64,000 bases of DNA from Gnetum montanum (GCA_015680685.1 MNCI01015561.1:1671712-1735711); one strand, 5' to 3'; counted from the first letter of the stretch, positions 1 through 12,480 are shown. A program made the numbers and translations. Notes: generated by a model from the letters alone, not told the origin.

Positions 1-1300
1 CTTATCAGAGCTCTCAAGTTTGTATATGGTCATGGCCCTTGAAGGAAAGGTTGCATGAATAATGTAAGGTCCTTCCCACAGTGTCTGAAATTTTGTGTGT
101 TGTGGCACATGTGTGGGGTTCCAGTAGAGAACCTTATCTCCCAGTTGATACTTAACCTTTCAAATCTTTAAGTCATGACAATGCTTGTTATATGCCTTGT
201 GCAACTCATTTGATGACAGGGTAGCTAATCGATTTTTATCTAGCACATTTAAAGTTGCCAACCTTTTTTTGTGCTAGATCAAGGTTGAGGTGGAGGTCAC
301 AAGCTGTTGATAGTGTACAAAGCTCGATTTGAATCGGAAGTGTTGGAAGCTTTCCATACACTAACTCATAGGGAGAGTAGCCTATAGGGAGTTTCTAGGT
401 GGAGTGGTATGCCCAAAGAGCATCATTCAGTTTGGCGCTCCAATCTCGCCTATACTTGCTAATTGTCCTAGTCAATATTTTAGTGATCTCCCTGTTGGTG
501 ACCTTAGCTTGTCTGTTAGCTTGGGGGTGATAAGGTGTAGTCAATTTATGTTCAACCCCTAAGAATTACATTAACTTTCGAAAAGTTGCACCTGTGAAGT
601 GTGTTCCATTATCTAAAATAAGTGCATGTGGCACACCAAACCTATTTACGATTTGTTATTGCAAAAATTGTGCAGTTGTAGATGATGTGTAGTCTTTAAC
701 AGTAGCTACTTCAACCCATTTTGTTAAATAGTCTACAGAAACTACAATGTAAGCTTTTCCATTGGACATTGGTGTAAAGGACCCCATAAAGTCTATTCCC
801 CAAATTTCGAAGGGTTCTAACAGTTGAATCCATTGTTGCGGATCCTCCATTTTAGCAATCATTCCCCCATCAGGTTGACAGCACTCACAAGATCAGATAA
901 ATTTATGAGAATCCCAAAATATTGTTGGCCAATAATATCCTGCAAGCAAGATCTTAATAGCCGTTCATCTCCTCGCATAGTGACCACTACAAGGGCCCTC
1001 ATGAGCGTCTTGGAGGACTCTCAGTTGGTTTACCTCGAGCACGCACCATCGAACCAAGCCATCAGGACACAATTTGTAAAGTTGTCCATTGATCTCCATG
1101 AAGTACTTGGCTCTGTGAAGAAAATGTTGTTTCTTTCTAAGGTCCAACTCCTGTGGTGTTTGTTGAGTAAGGAGATAGGTGAGAATGCTACTATACCAAT
1201 TTGTCTCCATGGGTAGTTGGTTATTCACTACACCGGCAAAGAGGGCTTCATCAAGAAAATGATCAGACATTACATATTCATCCTCTTTGCTATCCCAATG
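1..1300 (-). pseudogene. Element A integrase (zinc-binding region and catalytic core), decayed
   Basis: The N-terminal zinc-binding region (about 965-1300) shows AHEGPCSGHY followed by CECC, the expected HHCC layout. The core follows: WGIDFMG carries the first catalytic Asp, LDNGTHF the second. The third position normally reads GQAEV before NREI; here it reads RQAKV, so the catalytic Glu codon has become Lys (plus-strand bases 503-505). In-frame stops occur, for example after AQFLQ and after KLM. The end is cut by the window edge. Integrase would insert the cDNA into the genome; this copy could not. Confidence 0.88.
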
Positions 1301-2640
1301 CAACCGAGATAAATGATCTGCAACTACGTTCTTGATGCCTTTCCGGTCGATCATCGTTAGATTGAACTCCTGTAGAATTACCAGCCATCGTATAATACGA
1401 GGGCTAACCATTGGCTTGTTCATAAGGAATCGGATTGCACTATGATCCATGTGGATAAACACTTTGTAACCTAACACATAGTGCCTAAACTTATCCAGTG
1501 AAAACACTACAACCATTAATTCTTTCTCTGTATTGGTTCTAGTTAAGTTGTGCACCGGCGATACTTCTACTTGCACAGTGGATGTAGTAAAGGAATTTTT
1601 GGTCATCTAACTATGTAAGTACAGCTCCTAAGGCATAATTGGATGCATCAGTCATGATGTGGAATGGTCTGGACCAATCAGGAGCTTGTAGAATGGGAGT
1701 TTCTACTAACTTTCATTTTAGGGTTTGGAATGCTCATTCACATTCCTTGGTCCACTCAAAAGGTATGTCCTTCTTTGCTAGATCTACCAACGGTTTGGCA
1801 ATCTTGGGGAAGTTTTCAATGAATCTCGTATAGTAGCCAATGTGTCCAAGGAATGACTGAATGTCTTTGATAGTTTCCGGTTGATGGGTGATTCCTTGGA
1901 TAACCCTAATTTTATCTGGGTCTACCTCTATTCCTGCATGTGAAACCTTATGCCCAAGTACTATGCCTTCTTGGACCATTAAATGGCTTTTCTGCCAATT
2001 GAGGCTTAGATTGGTTTCTACACATCTTTTTAGCACTTGCTCTAATTAGTCCAAGGCTTGATCAAAACTTGTTTCATAGGTGGAGAAGTCATCCATAAAG
2101 ACTTTCACTCTATTCCCTATCTGTTGTTGGAATATGCTTAGAACTAGGCATTGAAACATGGTAGGAGCATTACACAAGCCAAATGACATTTTTTTATACA
2201 CAAACGTTCCCCAAGGACTGGTGAATGTTGTCTTGGCTTGGTCTTTTGGGGCTATCTATGTTTGGTTGTATCCGCTATAGCCATCTAGGACACTGTAATA
2301 GCGATGCCCTACTATGGTGTCTAAAACTTAGTCAACGAATGGCAACAGAAAGTGATCCTTAAATGTTGCCATATTTAGTAGCCTAAAATCTATGCACACC
2401 CTCCATTTGTCTCCCTTTTTAGGCAAGATTACAAGAGGGCTAACCCATTCGCTATCAACAATGGGATATATGAACCTAGCCTTAAGAAGCTGTTCTATTT
2501 CTTCTTTTACTACTTGCTTCAATTTCGGGTTCAATCGCCTCTGCAGTTGTTTTTGAGGTTTCATGGAGGGTCAATGTAAATCCTATGCTGGAATATCCTA
2601 GGATCTATTCCAGTTAATTTGGGATATGACTAGGAAAATG
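1301..2640 (-). pseudogene. Element A reverse transcriptase and RNase H, decayed
   Basis: RT begins near ORF 2328-2564 with EEIEQLLKARFIYPI, SEWVSPLVILPKK and WRVCIDFRLLN, all gypsy RT landmarks. The polymerase site FMDDFS is intact near 2078-2103. RT ends through LGHKVSHAGIEVDPDKI and FLGHIGYYTRFI. RNase H follows with MTDASNYALGAVL and the end motifs HMDHSAIRFLM and ADHLSRL. At least six stops and one frameshift interrupt the reading frame. The enzyme would copy element RNA into DNA and remove the RNA. The lineage call rests on family knowledge; motifs and breaks are visible. Confidence 0.92.
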
Positions 2641-3493
2641 CTTTTAACCACTTGTTTATTACTTTCAATAGTCTTCCTTTTTGTTTGGAAGCAAGTCTTG
2701 CATTGATGATTACCGATTTTCCATTTTCAAGAATCATATATTCTAGACTAGTGGGAAATGGTTTCAATTCTAGGGGCTCTTTTTTGAATTTTTCAATAAT
2801 TTTCAACTTCTCCCAGTTGATGTTTTCAAGGTTACGGCTTAGAAGTTCGTAGTGGACTTGCTCTAGTGCATCTATGCTTTCAATGTAAGTGCAAGTTATT
2901 CCCTCAGTTAGTTCCATGTACATTAGTGAGTTTCTCTCTTGATTAGCTATTAGACATTGGGTGTCTTCTTGTCCTGTGGCTGCTGCATATAGGCACTTTT
3001 GTATGTTAATGTTTTGTGCACACCGGTTGCATGCAGGCAATGCTAAACTTTGCACAACCCATGATCTCTACACACAAGTGCACCCTGTATCACTGTATGC
3101 GATGCATGAAATCTTCTTCTTTTTGATCTTTCCAAAAGTGTTCTCCTTAGATATTTCCAGGGAAAGATCACAGACTCCTAGGCATGCATCTATAGTACTT
3201 AGCCGTGTCCTTCCCATTATTATTGGGAAGTCCCCTTTACTGTTATTCACTTGTATCACTAGGAAATTAGCTGGGTACGACCACCCACACACAGTGGCGA
3301 TAATGTCCTCTACCAGTCCCAAGGGAACAGTGATGGACTGGTTAGCCAGCTCTAGGAGAATATTGCTCTTTTTTAATGGAGGTAGGTTCTAGGATTTGTA
3401 CATTTCTTGCGATATTAAGTTGACTCCAAAACCTAAATCTACAAGAGCTTTGCATGGCTCATTCCCAGTCATTTGGAGATAGATTAGAGGGCT
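2630..3493 (-). pseudogene. Element A aspartic protease and protease-RT spacer, decayed
   Basis: The protease fold reads LVDLGFGVNLIS, then VCGWSYPANFLVI and IIMGRTRLSTI. The active-site triad should be Asp-Ser/Thr-Gly; here it is DLG, so Ser is lost. Element C keeps DSG at the same place, showing that this loss is a decay event in A. The spacer (2630-3055) contains ESIDALEQVHYELL, which also occurs in C. Protease would cut the polyprotein. A shift near 3340 separates this from the gag linker. Confidence 0.85.
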
Positions 3494-4114
3494 TCAAGGA
3501 TCAAATAATTTCTTGGGAAGGTGTCCAACCATGATCCAGTCAGTAATGGCATGTGTTAACATAACCATATGCGTTGAGCTCAGTGTTTGCTTCAAAGGGA
3601 TCTCTAAAGCTTTATTTGATCGGGAGGCATTCATAGGTTCAACCACTTGTGGTTGTGAGGGCTTGGTTGGACTATTGGTTCTGAAGAAAGATCTTTTCTT
3701 CATATAGTTATCAGAACCAATAGTGTGTTGAGGATTTACAACCCTTGTGGCATTTCGTTGCTGCACTTGACTAGGGAGTTCCCCTTACATTGCTGAAGTG
3801 GGTGGTAATGGAGCTGTTGGTGTGAGAGTTGTAGATGGATTTGAAGGATGGTATATTTTTGGGTTATCTCCCCTAGGAGAAGGAGTTCTATGATACTCAT
3901 GGGTTTGGTAGTGATGTTGTGGTGTAACATGACTAATAGAGTCACGTGGAGAGATTGGATGCTGCACGTAGTAGCCATATGGGTCAGGTTGCTGGTATGG
4001 GTATTGTTGCCTTGGTGGTGGCATCCCCCATGACTGTGGGTATTTCCACTGTTGATGTTGCTCAACGATTTGTGGTGGAGTTCCATTTGGATAATATGTT
4101 GAATCTTGGTGGAA
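3494..4114 (-). pseudogene. Element A Pro/Gln/His-rich gag-protease linker
   Basis: This joins gag to protease. One frame reads PPPRQQYPYQQPDPYGYY and continues with many Pro, Gln, His and Tyr residues up to the KRSFFRTN block just before protease. Element C has the same linker (53471-54015) with KRRPFFRTNNPTK. The low-complexity composition is expected of a disordered spacer and has no assignable activity. Confidence 0.7.
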
Positions 4115-6098
4115 CTACCTTAGGTTACCTTGGGGATAAGGTAACTGTCGGGGTGGTTGCCATTTATTTAGTCGTGGGTTGAGTGCATACACTCCAGACT
4201 CTTGTAGATGTGAGATCACTAGGCAACATCCCTTAGGATGGTCGTATTGGCATATCTTGCATCCACTATCGTTGTTTGTGTCTAAATCTAGAACCTCTTC
4301 TATGATGGCCATTTTTCCCTTACCCTTGTTACATACATTTTCCACTTTTCTCTTTTTCTTTTTGTCGCGGTCACTACCTCGCTCCCTAGACTCCTCTACA
4401 ATTTTAAGAATAGTTTGAAACCTAATATCCAAGGAGTCCCACATTTGGTCAACCTTTGCTAATACTTCTGATGTTAACTTTTGGAGAGGCAAAGTTTTCT
4501 TATTCATCATCTCTTCGAGTGGTGACTCTTCTTCCTCCTCACAATATCTCACTCCCCTTTTTTGGAGGAAAGGATATCGGTTGTATTCTTCCACACTTTC
4601 TCTCTTTCATAGCTCACCTTCTTCTTTGGAAACTTGCTCTAGAAATCTATGAATTTGATGAGACCTAAGCTCCGATAACCTTCCTTGGGCATACATCCCA
4701 AGGGTTCTTCTTATTTCATTCCTAAGTCCATCCATGAGATGGCGTAGTTGATCCTACTGTGAATAACCATGGCCAGGGCAACGATGTAACAGTGTGTAAT
4801 AGCAACCCATGGCAGCATCCAAGGGTTCATGATTTCCTTACTTCCATCCTTGGATTTGCTTCTACAGGTTAGACACTTGGGAGTACATTTGGTACTTATC
4901 ATTAAACAGTTCTAACATTGTACTCCACCTCCAAATGGATTCTGGTTCTAAGGACTAGTACCAACTTTTAGCTTCTTTCACTAGTGTCCTTGGGAACAAC
5001 TTCAGTTTTTCCATTCATTTTCTATGTTTTTCAAGGCACATGCATCATGGAATGCTTGTATATGATTTTGAGGATTAGCATTGTATCCCCCTTCAAATCG
5101 TGGCATGTTGTTCATGTCTAACCTCTTGATCCTACTATCCTTTTGGTGCCTTGTTGGAACTCTTACAACCTTCATTATATCTAGCATGCTTCTAGTTGCA
5201 AGTAGGGGTTCTTTATGATAGTCTCATTCATAGTGTCTATGGTGTCTACACAGTTCCCTACTCTCCCTTCTTTTATGCCTTGATTCTTTAGAGTGCTCTC
5301 GTTCTTGTTCTCGACTATCTCATTGATGACTTTCACTTCATTTTTCCTTATCCTCATGATTGGTTTCCCTATGACTACATCCAGACACTAAAGGAGAGGG
5401 TGAAGATGACGATGAAGGTGAAGAAGAAGGAGAACCATCACCATGACAATGTTTTCTACCTTCTCTTCGGTAGTCTCGGCCTCAATCGTGATCACAATCA
5501 GAACGTCCACCCTTATTGTGTGTTCATGTTCCTTCATTGAATACTTCATGTTCATGGGTATCAAAACTAGGGTTGTGAATAGTGGAGTGGAGGTTCTGAT
5601 ACACTACCCGCTGATCAATGTTAGGAGGAGGAACATAATTTCATGGGGAACCTATTGAAGTAGGTTCACCATCCTCAATTTTTCTCAAAACATGCGGAGC
5701 GTCATGGGGCCATTTACCCTTCAAAGATGTATGGTATCTCTCCTGTCGCAAGTCCCTTTGACTCTACGCTTTTGTGGGATGATAGTCTCTTGAGTCATGA
5801 TCGCATGCAACGTATTCTGCATATAAAAGAAACATGCCTATTCGTGTGAGAGCATGAAGGAGCATGTTGGGAACTAATCAGTCTGGAGGCAATACTATGT
5901 TACCCTCCAAGTCTCTCAAAAGTACTTGTTTGTCTTGGTAGAGAATAAAGGTGAAATCAGATACATACTCATCAGGATGAGTATATACCACATGAAACTA
6001 TTGAGGAACTGGTGGATCTCAGTTATGTGTATTATGCTGTCGTCACCTCTTATGTTAGTCCTAGGCGGTGAAGTTCTCTTATGCAAAGAAGAAGACAT
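4115..6098 (-). pseudogene. Element A gag, decayed
   Basis: The likely start is the Met at 6098 (MSSSLHKRTSPPRT), matching element C's MSSSSHKSTSPPRT at 51825. The capsid part contains KIKRLDMNNMPRFEGGYN and NHIQAFHDACALKNIENEW. Near the C-terminus KICQYDHPKGCC is a CCHC-like zinc knuckle (about 4211-4260) that would bind element RNA. Several stops and shifts split the frame (for example around 5190-5900). Gag forms the particle in which reverse transcription takes place. B and C carry the same gag, which ties the three elements into one family. Confidence 0.88.
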
Positions 6099-6223
6099 CT
6101 TGTTTTTTTCGGTGTGCAATGTACTATTGTCTCATCTTTCTTTGATTAACCCTAAGGGTTTGTTCTAACATTCCAACGATATGAATGATTTCCTATGTTC
6201 TACGCAGTGCACAAACAACTAAG

Positions 6224-6241
6224 TCCCCAAAAACAGCACCA
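6224..6241 (-). promoter_or_regulatory. Element A primer binding site (tRNA-Asp type)
   Basis: On the minus strand, one base after the LTR end, TGGTGCTGTTTTTGGGGA resembles TGGCGCCGTTGCCGGGGA, the complement of plant tRNA-Asp 3' ends used by Athila elements. Most differences are C-to-T changes, as expected from decay of methylated DNA. Confidence 0.82.
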
Positions 6242-6242
6242 A

Positions 6243-7025
6243 TGATGAGTGGGGAGGTACCCCTACACTCAACCATATGAATACAAGCATTTCACACACG
6301 ATCTAGTTGAACTCCAAGGACCAAGTGTTTATGTGCCTTAATGGAACACTTAGGGTTAATCAATCGTTGTCTTCCCAAACTTACTTGTATTGTCATGGTT
6401 GTATGGTTAAGTAAGCTTGAGGTATATGATTTTTATAGCTTTTGTATTTTTTATGTCTTCTACTCATAAAGGAGAGGGAGAGAGAACTAAGTGGCTAACT
6501 TACATTAATTAGTTTCTAAATGTTCTTAACACCAGTATCCATTCCCACTTGCGGTACACATCTTGAACCAGTGCAACGCTACCGGGGTTACCAAACAGTA
6601 ATCGTCACTAGGTTACAAAGCGCTACACGCATGCTCGAAGCAGTCATACTAAGTGTATTTAACTAAGGGGGTTGAAGGTTGAGAGAGATATTAATTAACT
6701 AGGAAAGCATTAAACAATCATTAATTACTAATTAGCTTAATCTGTATGCTACAATGTTTATCATAAAGTTCTTCTTTATTGTCGTACACAAAATTGTGCT
6801 CAGGTACAAATTGCTCGAATAAAGATCCATTCACTCTATGACTCCTACTATGGGCACATAGAAATAATTCCAACTCTGGAATGACAAAACTGCAAGATTC
6901 TAGCTAAGGGTCTAAATCTAATTATGTTGAAACCAAGGGCACCGCCTCTTATTTATAGAAGATGAGGCAAGACGTGATATCACATGGTGGATGTGATATC
7001 GTGTGCACGATATCACGGTTCATCA
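6243..7025 (-). repeat. Element A 5' LTR (783 bp)
   Basis: The plus strand begins TGATGAGTGG and ends GGTTCATCA, giving TGATGA/TCATCA termini. A minus-strand TATA box lies at 6950-6957. The end next to the primer site is homologous to the LTR ends of B, C and the solo LTR. The far (U3) end carries GATATC-centred palindromes, including one with 11-bp arms at 6993-7016. Only a single LTR is in the window, so the target duplication cannot be checked; the flank is ATGAG. Confidence 0.9.
6950..6957 (-). promoter_or_regulatory. TATA box of element A LTR
   Basis: TATAAATA on the minus strand, followed by AAGAGG, at the position conserved in the solo LTR and in element C's LTRs. It is the likely core promoter for element RNA. 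Confidence 0.7.
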
Positions 7026-7823
7026 ATGAGGTCGCTATGGCTACTATCTCATGGAAGCCACCATCATGGACAAGTGTAAATAGAATAAACATCCTCATGG
7101 GTATCAATTTAGGGGACATTAACTAGGCCAATATAATAGAAGACTAGATTCTCCAACGTTTGGAAACTACCCTTCATCATCTTCCCCAAGAGCCAGATTC
7201 TCCACAAGTATGATGACTTTTATGTTTTACATTTTTTGAAGCTTTAGTTTTTCTTTTTAGTTTTATGTGTTTTGTCTTGCCAAGTTCATGTTATGATTTT
7301 GATTATTATGATCACTAATTGGTTGTGTGTTGCTATCTTACATGCATTTTATGATGTTAGTGGTCCTAGTGATGCAAGAGATGATGACGATGATGCACCA
7401 CCACCTCCTCCTCCAGACGTGTCCTTGGCACCATCAAATGCATGATGCAATACTTGTTTATTTTATTTTATGTTTGAAATTGTATGGCTTATGTTAGCAA
7501 ATACTTGAGTTATAAACATTTTATCATTTATGATTGAAAATTTTAACATTTATGCCACACAATATGTCCATGGCTATATTATTTTATTTTAAGATGTTTT
7601 AAATTTTAAACTTCAATTTTGGTTTTGGCTATATACGTTGTTGATTGCTTTGTTGTTTTAAGGTTCTAAGGTTATGAGTGTTGAAAATGTCTATGTGGAA
7701 CGTGTTTACATTGGTTGTGTTAAGAACTATAAGATTATGAATAGGCAAGGGTTACTTACCATTTTTTTTGTTTTTTTTTTTTGTATAATAAAAGAAAAGG
7801 CATAACAGGCTATACATTTATCA
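7026..7823. other. Unassigned spacer with a possible exon remnant
   Basis: This lies between element A's LTR and the Tat 29-bp repeats. It is AT-rich with long T runs (7765-7782). At 7367-7447 one plus frame reads an Asp run followed by a Pro run and a stop (GPSDARDDDDDAPPPPPP). It sits just after a splice-acceptor-like ATGTTAG, and a donor-like AAGTATGA lies near 7206. This may be the last exon of a dead host gene or transposase, or chance. Nothing else was recognised. Confidence 0.3.
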
Positions 7824-7968
7824 CTAGTTTAAGGCCATGGTAGGCCACAATGCCAGTTTAGAGTCTTAGTAGACTATAATGCTAGTTTAAAGTCTTAATG
7901 GACTGTAATGCTAATTTAAAGTCTTAGCGAACTATAATGCTAGTTTAAGGCCTTGACAAGCCATGGGC
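7824..7968 (-). repeat. Five 29-bp tandem repeats, 3' of the Tat gag-protease remnant
   Basis: Units start at 7824, 7853, 7882, 7911 and 7940, each exactly 29 bp, with a core CTAGTTTAAAGTCTTAGTGG. The reverse complement matches the 29-bp units at 20768-20854 that follow the Tat pol on the other strand. Tat elements are known for variable tandem repeats after their coding region. Confidence 0.88.
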
Positions 7969-8221
7969 TTGTCAATTTTAGGCCATGGGGGTTCCTCAAA
8001 GTTTTATATTTTTTTGATGATTTTTTTTTTCAAATTTTTATGATTTTTTCCAACTTTGCGATTTTTTTTGTCAAGATTTTTGTTTTTATCATGTATAAAA
8101 GTAACAAAAAGGAAAGGTTGTAATACATAAGTGAAATACAAATAAAAGTATAAATCTAGGCTACTTGCATGAAGAGTAAAATAAAGTGCACAAAAAAACA
8201 TAACAAATTAGCAAAGAGAGG

Positions 8222-9141
8222 CTAAGCTACATGGCTATTGGCTATATGGTTATAAGGACATGGTGTAGACGGTTCATGGGGTACTTCACTTGTGTTATAT
8301 TTTTCTAATTTTTGAAAGATTAGAGAATGAGTAAGGTCTACTCTACATAAATTTGTATTTGCCATTACCTTCACTAATGCTGTTAAATGGGAGTTCATAC
8401 CATGATGCATCTTGCTACCCATTGTTGTCATTTTCTATTTTCTGCTCTCTCCGATTGTTGGATCTCATGACTGGGAGATTCTTCTTGAAAGTCCACTTTA
8501 GACCTCTACTCTATGTCCACATTGTTAATATCTAGGGGCATTGCATTATCACCATGAATGATGATCTCACCTCCCTCATAAGAAAGGTGAATCTCTTGGT
8601 GGATGGGAGAAGACACAGCCCATAACTGAGCCAACCAAGGTCTTCTTATATTAAGGTTACACCTAGGCATCTCCTCCACCCCTAAGAAATTTACAGTTGT
8701 GGGAAATTACTTCCCTACCACAAAATCTAAGGAGATAAATCCCTTGATAGTAACCCTTGATTAATTGAAATACTTAAGAGTAGCTATCGATGTTTGTTGT
8801 ATTTGCTTTGTCAAGCCTAATCATTCAACTATGGTGCACAAGATGATGTTAGTAACTGCACCATCATCTACATGCATCTGATGCACCTTGCACTACCCTA
8901 TGCATATGGTTATGAATAGAGGAGGCCTAGTAATTTTTCCATTATGGGGATTAACCTTAATTTCACTATCATGAAATGTTAGGGGTGTTGACTTTTCCTC
9001 CCTGGGTGTGGGAGGAACCATCACTATATGGATGGATTCCTCGTTAGTAGGGATATCCTCACTAACAATGATAGAAGTCAACATTTTGACTAATGCCTCA
9101 TGATGTGTGGCAGAAGTCATGAGCAGGTCATAGAAACTCAT
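8222..9141 (-). pseudogene. Tat aspartic protease region, decayed
   Basis: The pattern LTFHDSEI, then ITRPPLFITI, then VDDGAVTNI, then RRPWLAQL and YEGGEIIIHGDN follows the Tat protease plan (D-x-G active site, later RPW and YEG blocks). The active-site triplet reads DDG rather than DNG or DSG. Stops follow ICIG and other blocks. The trailing piece at 8222-8431 is a plausible remnant of the stretch normally found between protease and RT in Tat polyproteins. After it the coding potential ends. Confidence 0.72.
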
Positions 9142-9382
9142 AGTAGTGTTATTTTGCTTAAGAGATTATCTTACCTGATCTATTGCACTGAGGAATGTTT
9201 TCTTGTTGGCCATGGGCTTGTCACCTCAGTTGTGCTTCACTTGCTTCATCACCCCAAAATGCATACTTCAGTCTTAGGTTGTGATTGTTGGGACTTCTCC
9301 TCATTCTTTTGGCCATGAGCTTTAGGATTCCCCTGTGGTTTTTTGTTTGGAGTGGGTTGAGTAGAGGAGGTCATGGGTATAG

Positions 9383-11790
9383 CTAATATGAGAGTGGGCT
9401 TTGGTGGGCCCACTTACTTCTATGCCTTCGTCTACTTGTCACTCTTGTTGTTGGGTTTTGCTTTTGCTTCTTCTTTTTCTTGTTTGGAGCTTTTTGGCTG
9501 TTAGTTATTGATTGTGATGAAGATGTAACAACATTAGCCATCACAAGAGGTTGTTGCATGGTTTTATCAACTGGTGAGATTATGGCTGGTTGAGCTATGG
9601 TGGGTTGGGGCACCCTAATGATAAATGGTTCCATGAGAGGCATTTTTCATGACATCCTTATGAAAAAAGAAGATTTTGACCTAGTGGGAGCTAAAGAAGC
9701 CTTTTCACCATAAGGGGGTACATGAATCACAAATGGTTCTCTCAAGGATCTTTGATTACCATCTACACTAAATGTCAATATCATATATGTAGCATTGTTA
9801 GCATTCAATGGGTCTTTGTACATCTACATCGATTAGTTTTGAGGTCAAAGATGGTTGGATGCATCTAGAACTAGCTCTTCCCTATTTTTCATCTTCTACA
9901 AGTCATCCTTTAGTGCAAGGTAGAAGTCTATGTCATGACTAGGTAGCTAGTGATAGTGGTAAAAGTGGTCTATTTTGAAGTATTCAAGCAATGGTGGATC
10001 ATCTTTTGTTGCTCTAGTGGGATCCTTAGCTATTTCACAACTCTAATGGTTTTAATGGTAGTGTAGTGTATTTAGACCTCTCCCTCCTTTCAAAATTGGG
10101 TTTGGTCATTGTTGATGTAGTGGTCCTAGAGACCGAAAATTGGTTATCATAGTTATTATTGATGGGGAACTTGGGTGGATTGTTCCTTGGCCCTTGACTA
10201 ATGATCTTGGCCTCTACAATTACTACTATCATATTGTTATGTTTTCCTTTCTCCTTGTCTTTCTGCGTATGTTGATTTTTGTATGCTACATAGGTTGGAT
10301 CATGACTAGCTTCTATAGCATCTTCTATATTTTTTTTGGAAGAATGTGTGGCTAAGTGATTGTGGATCAAGGTAGTAAATTTTAGACTTGATAAAGTCAT
10401 TAACCACCCCCTTAAATTAGCCAAAAGGTGAGTTTTGACTATGGGCCTTTGTATGTTGTTCAAGAGTCCATTCCATCACTTGATAAACTTTTGTATAGGC
10501 TCAAGGGGTCCCTTCTTGACCTTCATGAGTTGGTCAAGCATAGTGTTAGGCTTCAAGTTATACTTAAAGTGATTGACAAACTGAGCTATCAAGTCTTCAA
10601 GGAAGGATATTGATCCTCCAAGTAATGCTTAGTACCAATCAAGCACTTTCCTAGTTAAAGACATGGGAAAAAACCTCATGATGGTATGAGGCCACAGCTA
10701 CAATAGCAAGAACTTAGACCTAAAATTTATAAGGTGAGAATTAGGATCACCTTCTCCATTGTATTTGGTAAACTAGGGGATAGGGACACTAGGAGAAAGT
10801 GTTAAAGGTGGGACCACAAGACTAATAGGATCATCTTGATAGAAGTCCATGATCTTTATACTTTGGGATGTAGAGGCTTTGAGCCTCTTTAACTCCTTTG
10901 TAAGGTACTGGATCATCTAGAAGGCTTAGTCTAGGCCCTACAATGGTCCCGTTGGCTATGAGGCCTACACTTATGGTTGTGGTATCTATTATGAGGCATG
11001 TAGCCTCCCTATGATTTACATGACAGAAGGAAGGAATTACATTATGGTCATGACTTGTGGGCTAAATAAAGAAAAGAATGTATGTGTTGGTACCTCAGGC
11101 ACAAATAGGATAAAGAGGGTATGTGACCCCTATGTTGCTTGGGGACTCATAATGGACCCCATATGTGTAGTTAGTGGATTTGTGGTAGTAAAAGCTACTG
11201 TCAATGATTTTATGTATTCAAATTGTGTTGTAAATGACATCAATGTGTTGTGATTTATTGTTTGTGACATTGTCTAAGTTTGATGTGTGGCTATAACAAG
11301 TGTGGGATCCACCATAGTAGGATAGGAAGGAGTGGAAGATGGTGGCACCATGCCCATGAAGAAAACAAAAGCATTAGAGAAAGGATCTATGACCTTGGGG
11401 GATGTTTGTTGGAATAACCCTCCTGGGATGTCTTCAAGCTCAAATTCTACCTTGAATTCATCCTTCTCTCCCTATTTTTCCTTAGAGCTATGCTTGTCAT
11501 CTTCTTCTTCCACAAAAATAATTTGGGCCAAGATGCTAGCCTAGATGTTAGTAAGAGGAATTTGATCATATGGGAAAGGGATGTACTCTTTCCCTCCCCT
11601 ATGTATGAGTTCAAACTCCCTCTTAGCTTCAGCTTCAATTCATGGAATTAACATGCCTACCTATATTTTAGCATAAATAAAGTTATAGCAATCTTCATTT
11701 ATGGTTGCAAAACTAGACTTGATTCTCAAAGATCACCTACACTCCATTGTGGTAGGATCTTTGGGACCATAGACTCTCATGGCCTATTGA
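9383..11790 (-). pseudogene. Tat gag, decayed
   Basis: The N-terminal MRVYGPKDPTT and REFELIH blocks (11580-11790) are followed by a poorly conserved region and then the retrotransposon-gag core (about 10430-10800): FTKYNGEGDPNSHLINF, LTRKVLDWY and FLEDLIAQFVNHF. ORF 10035-10463 carries the gag C-terminal part, ending in a basic tail. About twenty stops are spread over the span. The N-terminal block recurs on the same strand at 23480-23790. Gag forms the particle; this copy could not be translated. Confidence 0.82.
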
Positions 11791-11919
11791 TCAGATCTAC
11801 CATCATTGTAGTTGTAAGGAAATTTAGTTGATCATGGGAAAGAAATGGTTATTTTAATGCGAACTACTCAAGATAGGGTATGAAAAGCAAAAATGATAGT
11901 AGATTCCAACAAGTGAAAA

Positions 11920-12480
11920 TGAAGAGCAATCAAAGAAAGGAAAAATAGTCAGAAATGGGGTACTTACTAAAAATTGCATGTAGGGAGTAAGGGGGGGACA
12001 AGGAAAGTGGGGTGGGTAGACACCCTTACCCAAAATGGAAAGGCGCAAAGGTGATAGTAAACTTTACTCATACTAACCTTCTAGTTTTCACACTCCTTGA
12101 TGCCAATGCTAGCTTCCTAGCTATCACATCCCTGAATGTGGCAGGGGAAAAAGAGGGGGTGAGATGGGGGGATCTCAATGCTTAGAAAGCTAATGTTGGT
12201 AAAAAAAAAGGGGATGAAAGCTATTAAAGGTGTGGAGAAAGGATGTAAATTTTAACAGTTGTAATTACTATGAGGTTTAAATCCTATGGAAATAGGCAAA
12301 AATGGTCAAAAATAGATTACTTACTATAAGTAATAAGTGGGGGTAAGGGGGTTTTACCCCTTTACTAGAAATGGTGAGCTAAGGACGTTGGGACCAAGCT
12401 TCATCCACATTGGTCTCCTAGCTATCACACCCTCAAGTGTGGTAGGGGGGACAAGGAGGTAGGATTTTGTTAAAATTTAT
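11920..12480 (-). repeat. Duplicated Tat leader segment
   Basis: Two diverged copies (about 11920-12150 and 12240-12480) each contain a TTACTTACT-like stretch, a GGGGTAAGG...ACCCCTTTAC block, and CTAGCTATCACA with a nearby purine-rich run. A third relative lies at 23930-24100 upstream of the second Tat gag. It sits where the 5' leader should be. No gene is seen. Confidence 0.6.

Larger units (their letters stand above)
1..7025 (-). mobile_element. Athila-type Ty3/gypsy element A, 3' end off the window
   Basis: Read on the minus strand, the order is LTR, tRNA-Asp-type primer site, gag, Pro/Gln-rich linker, protease, RT, RNase H, integrase. The gypsy order with integrase last, the gag type and the primer site are those of the Athila lineage. 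The right-hand LTR (6243-7025) is its 5' LTR; the 3' LTR lies left of base 1. Every domain carries stops or frameshifts, so it is a dead copy. It is the only Athila copy in the window that still has RT and integrase, so it represents the autonomous partner type for elements B and C. Confidence 0.9.

Noticed and set aside
824-1216. Plus-strand ORF of 130 residues
   Set aside because: Antisense of element A integrase and RNase H, whose domain motifs are on the minus strand.
2961-3392. Plus-strand ORF of 143 residues
   Set aside because: Antisense of element A protease; no domain of its own.
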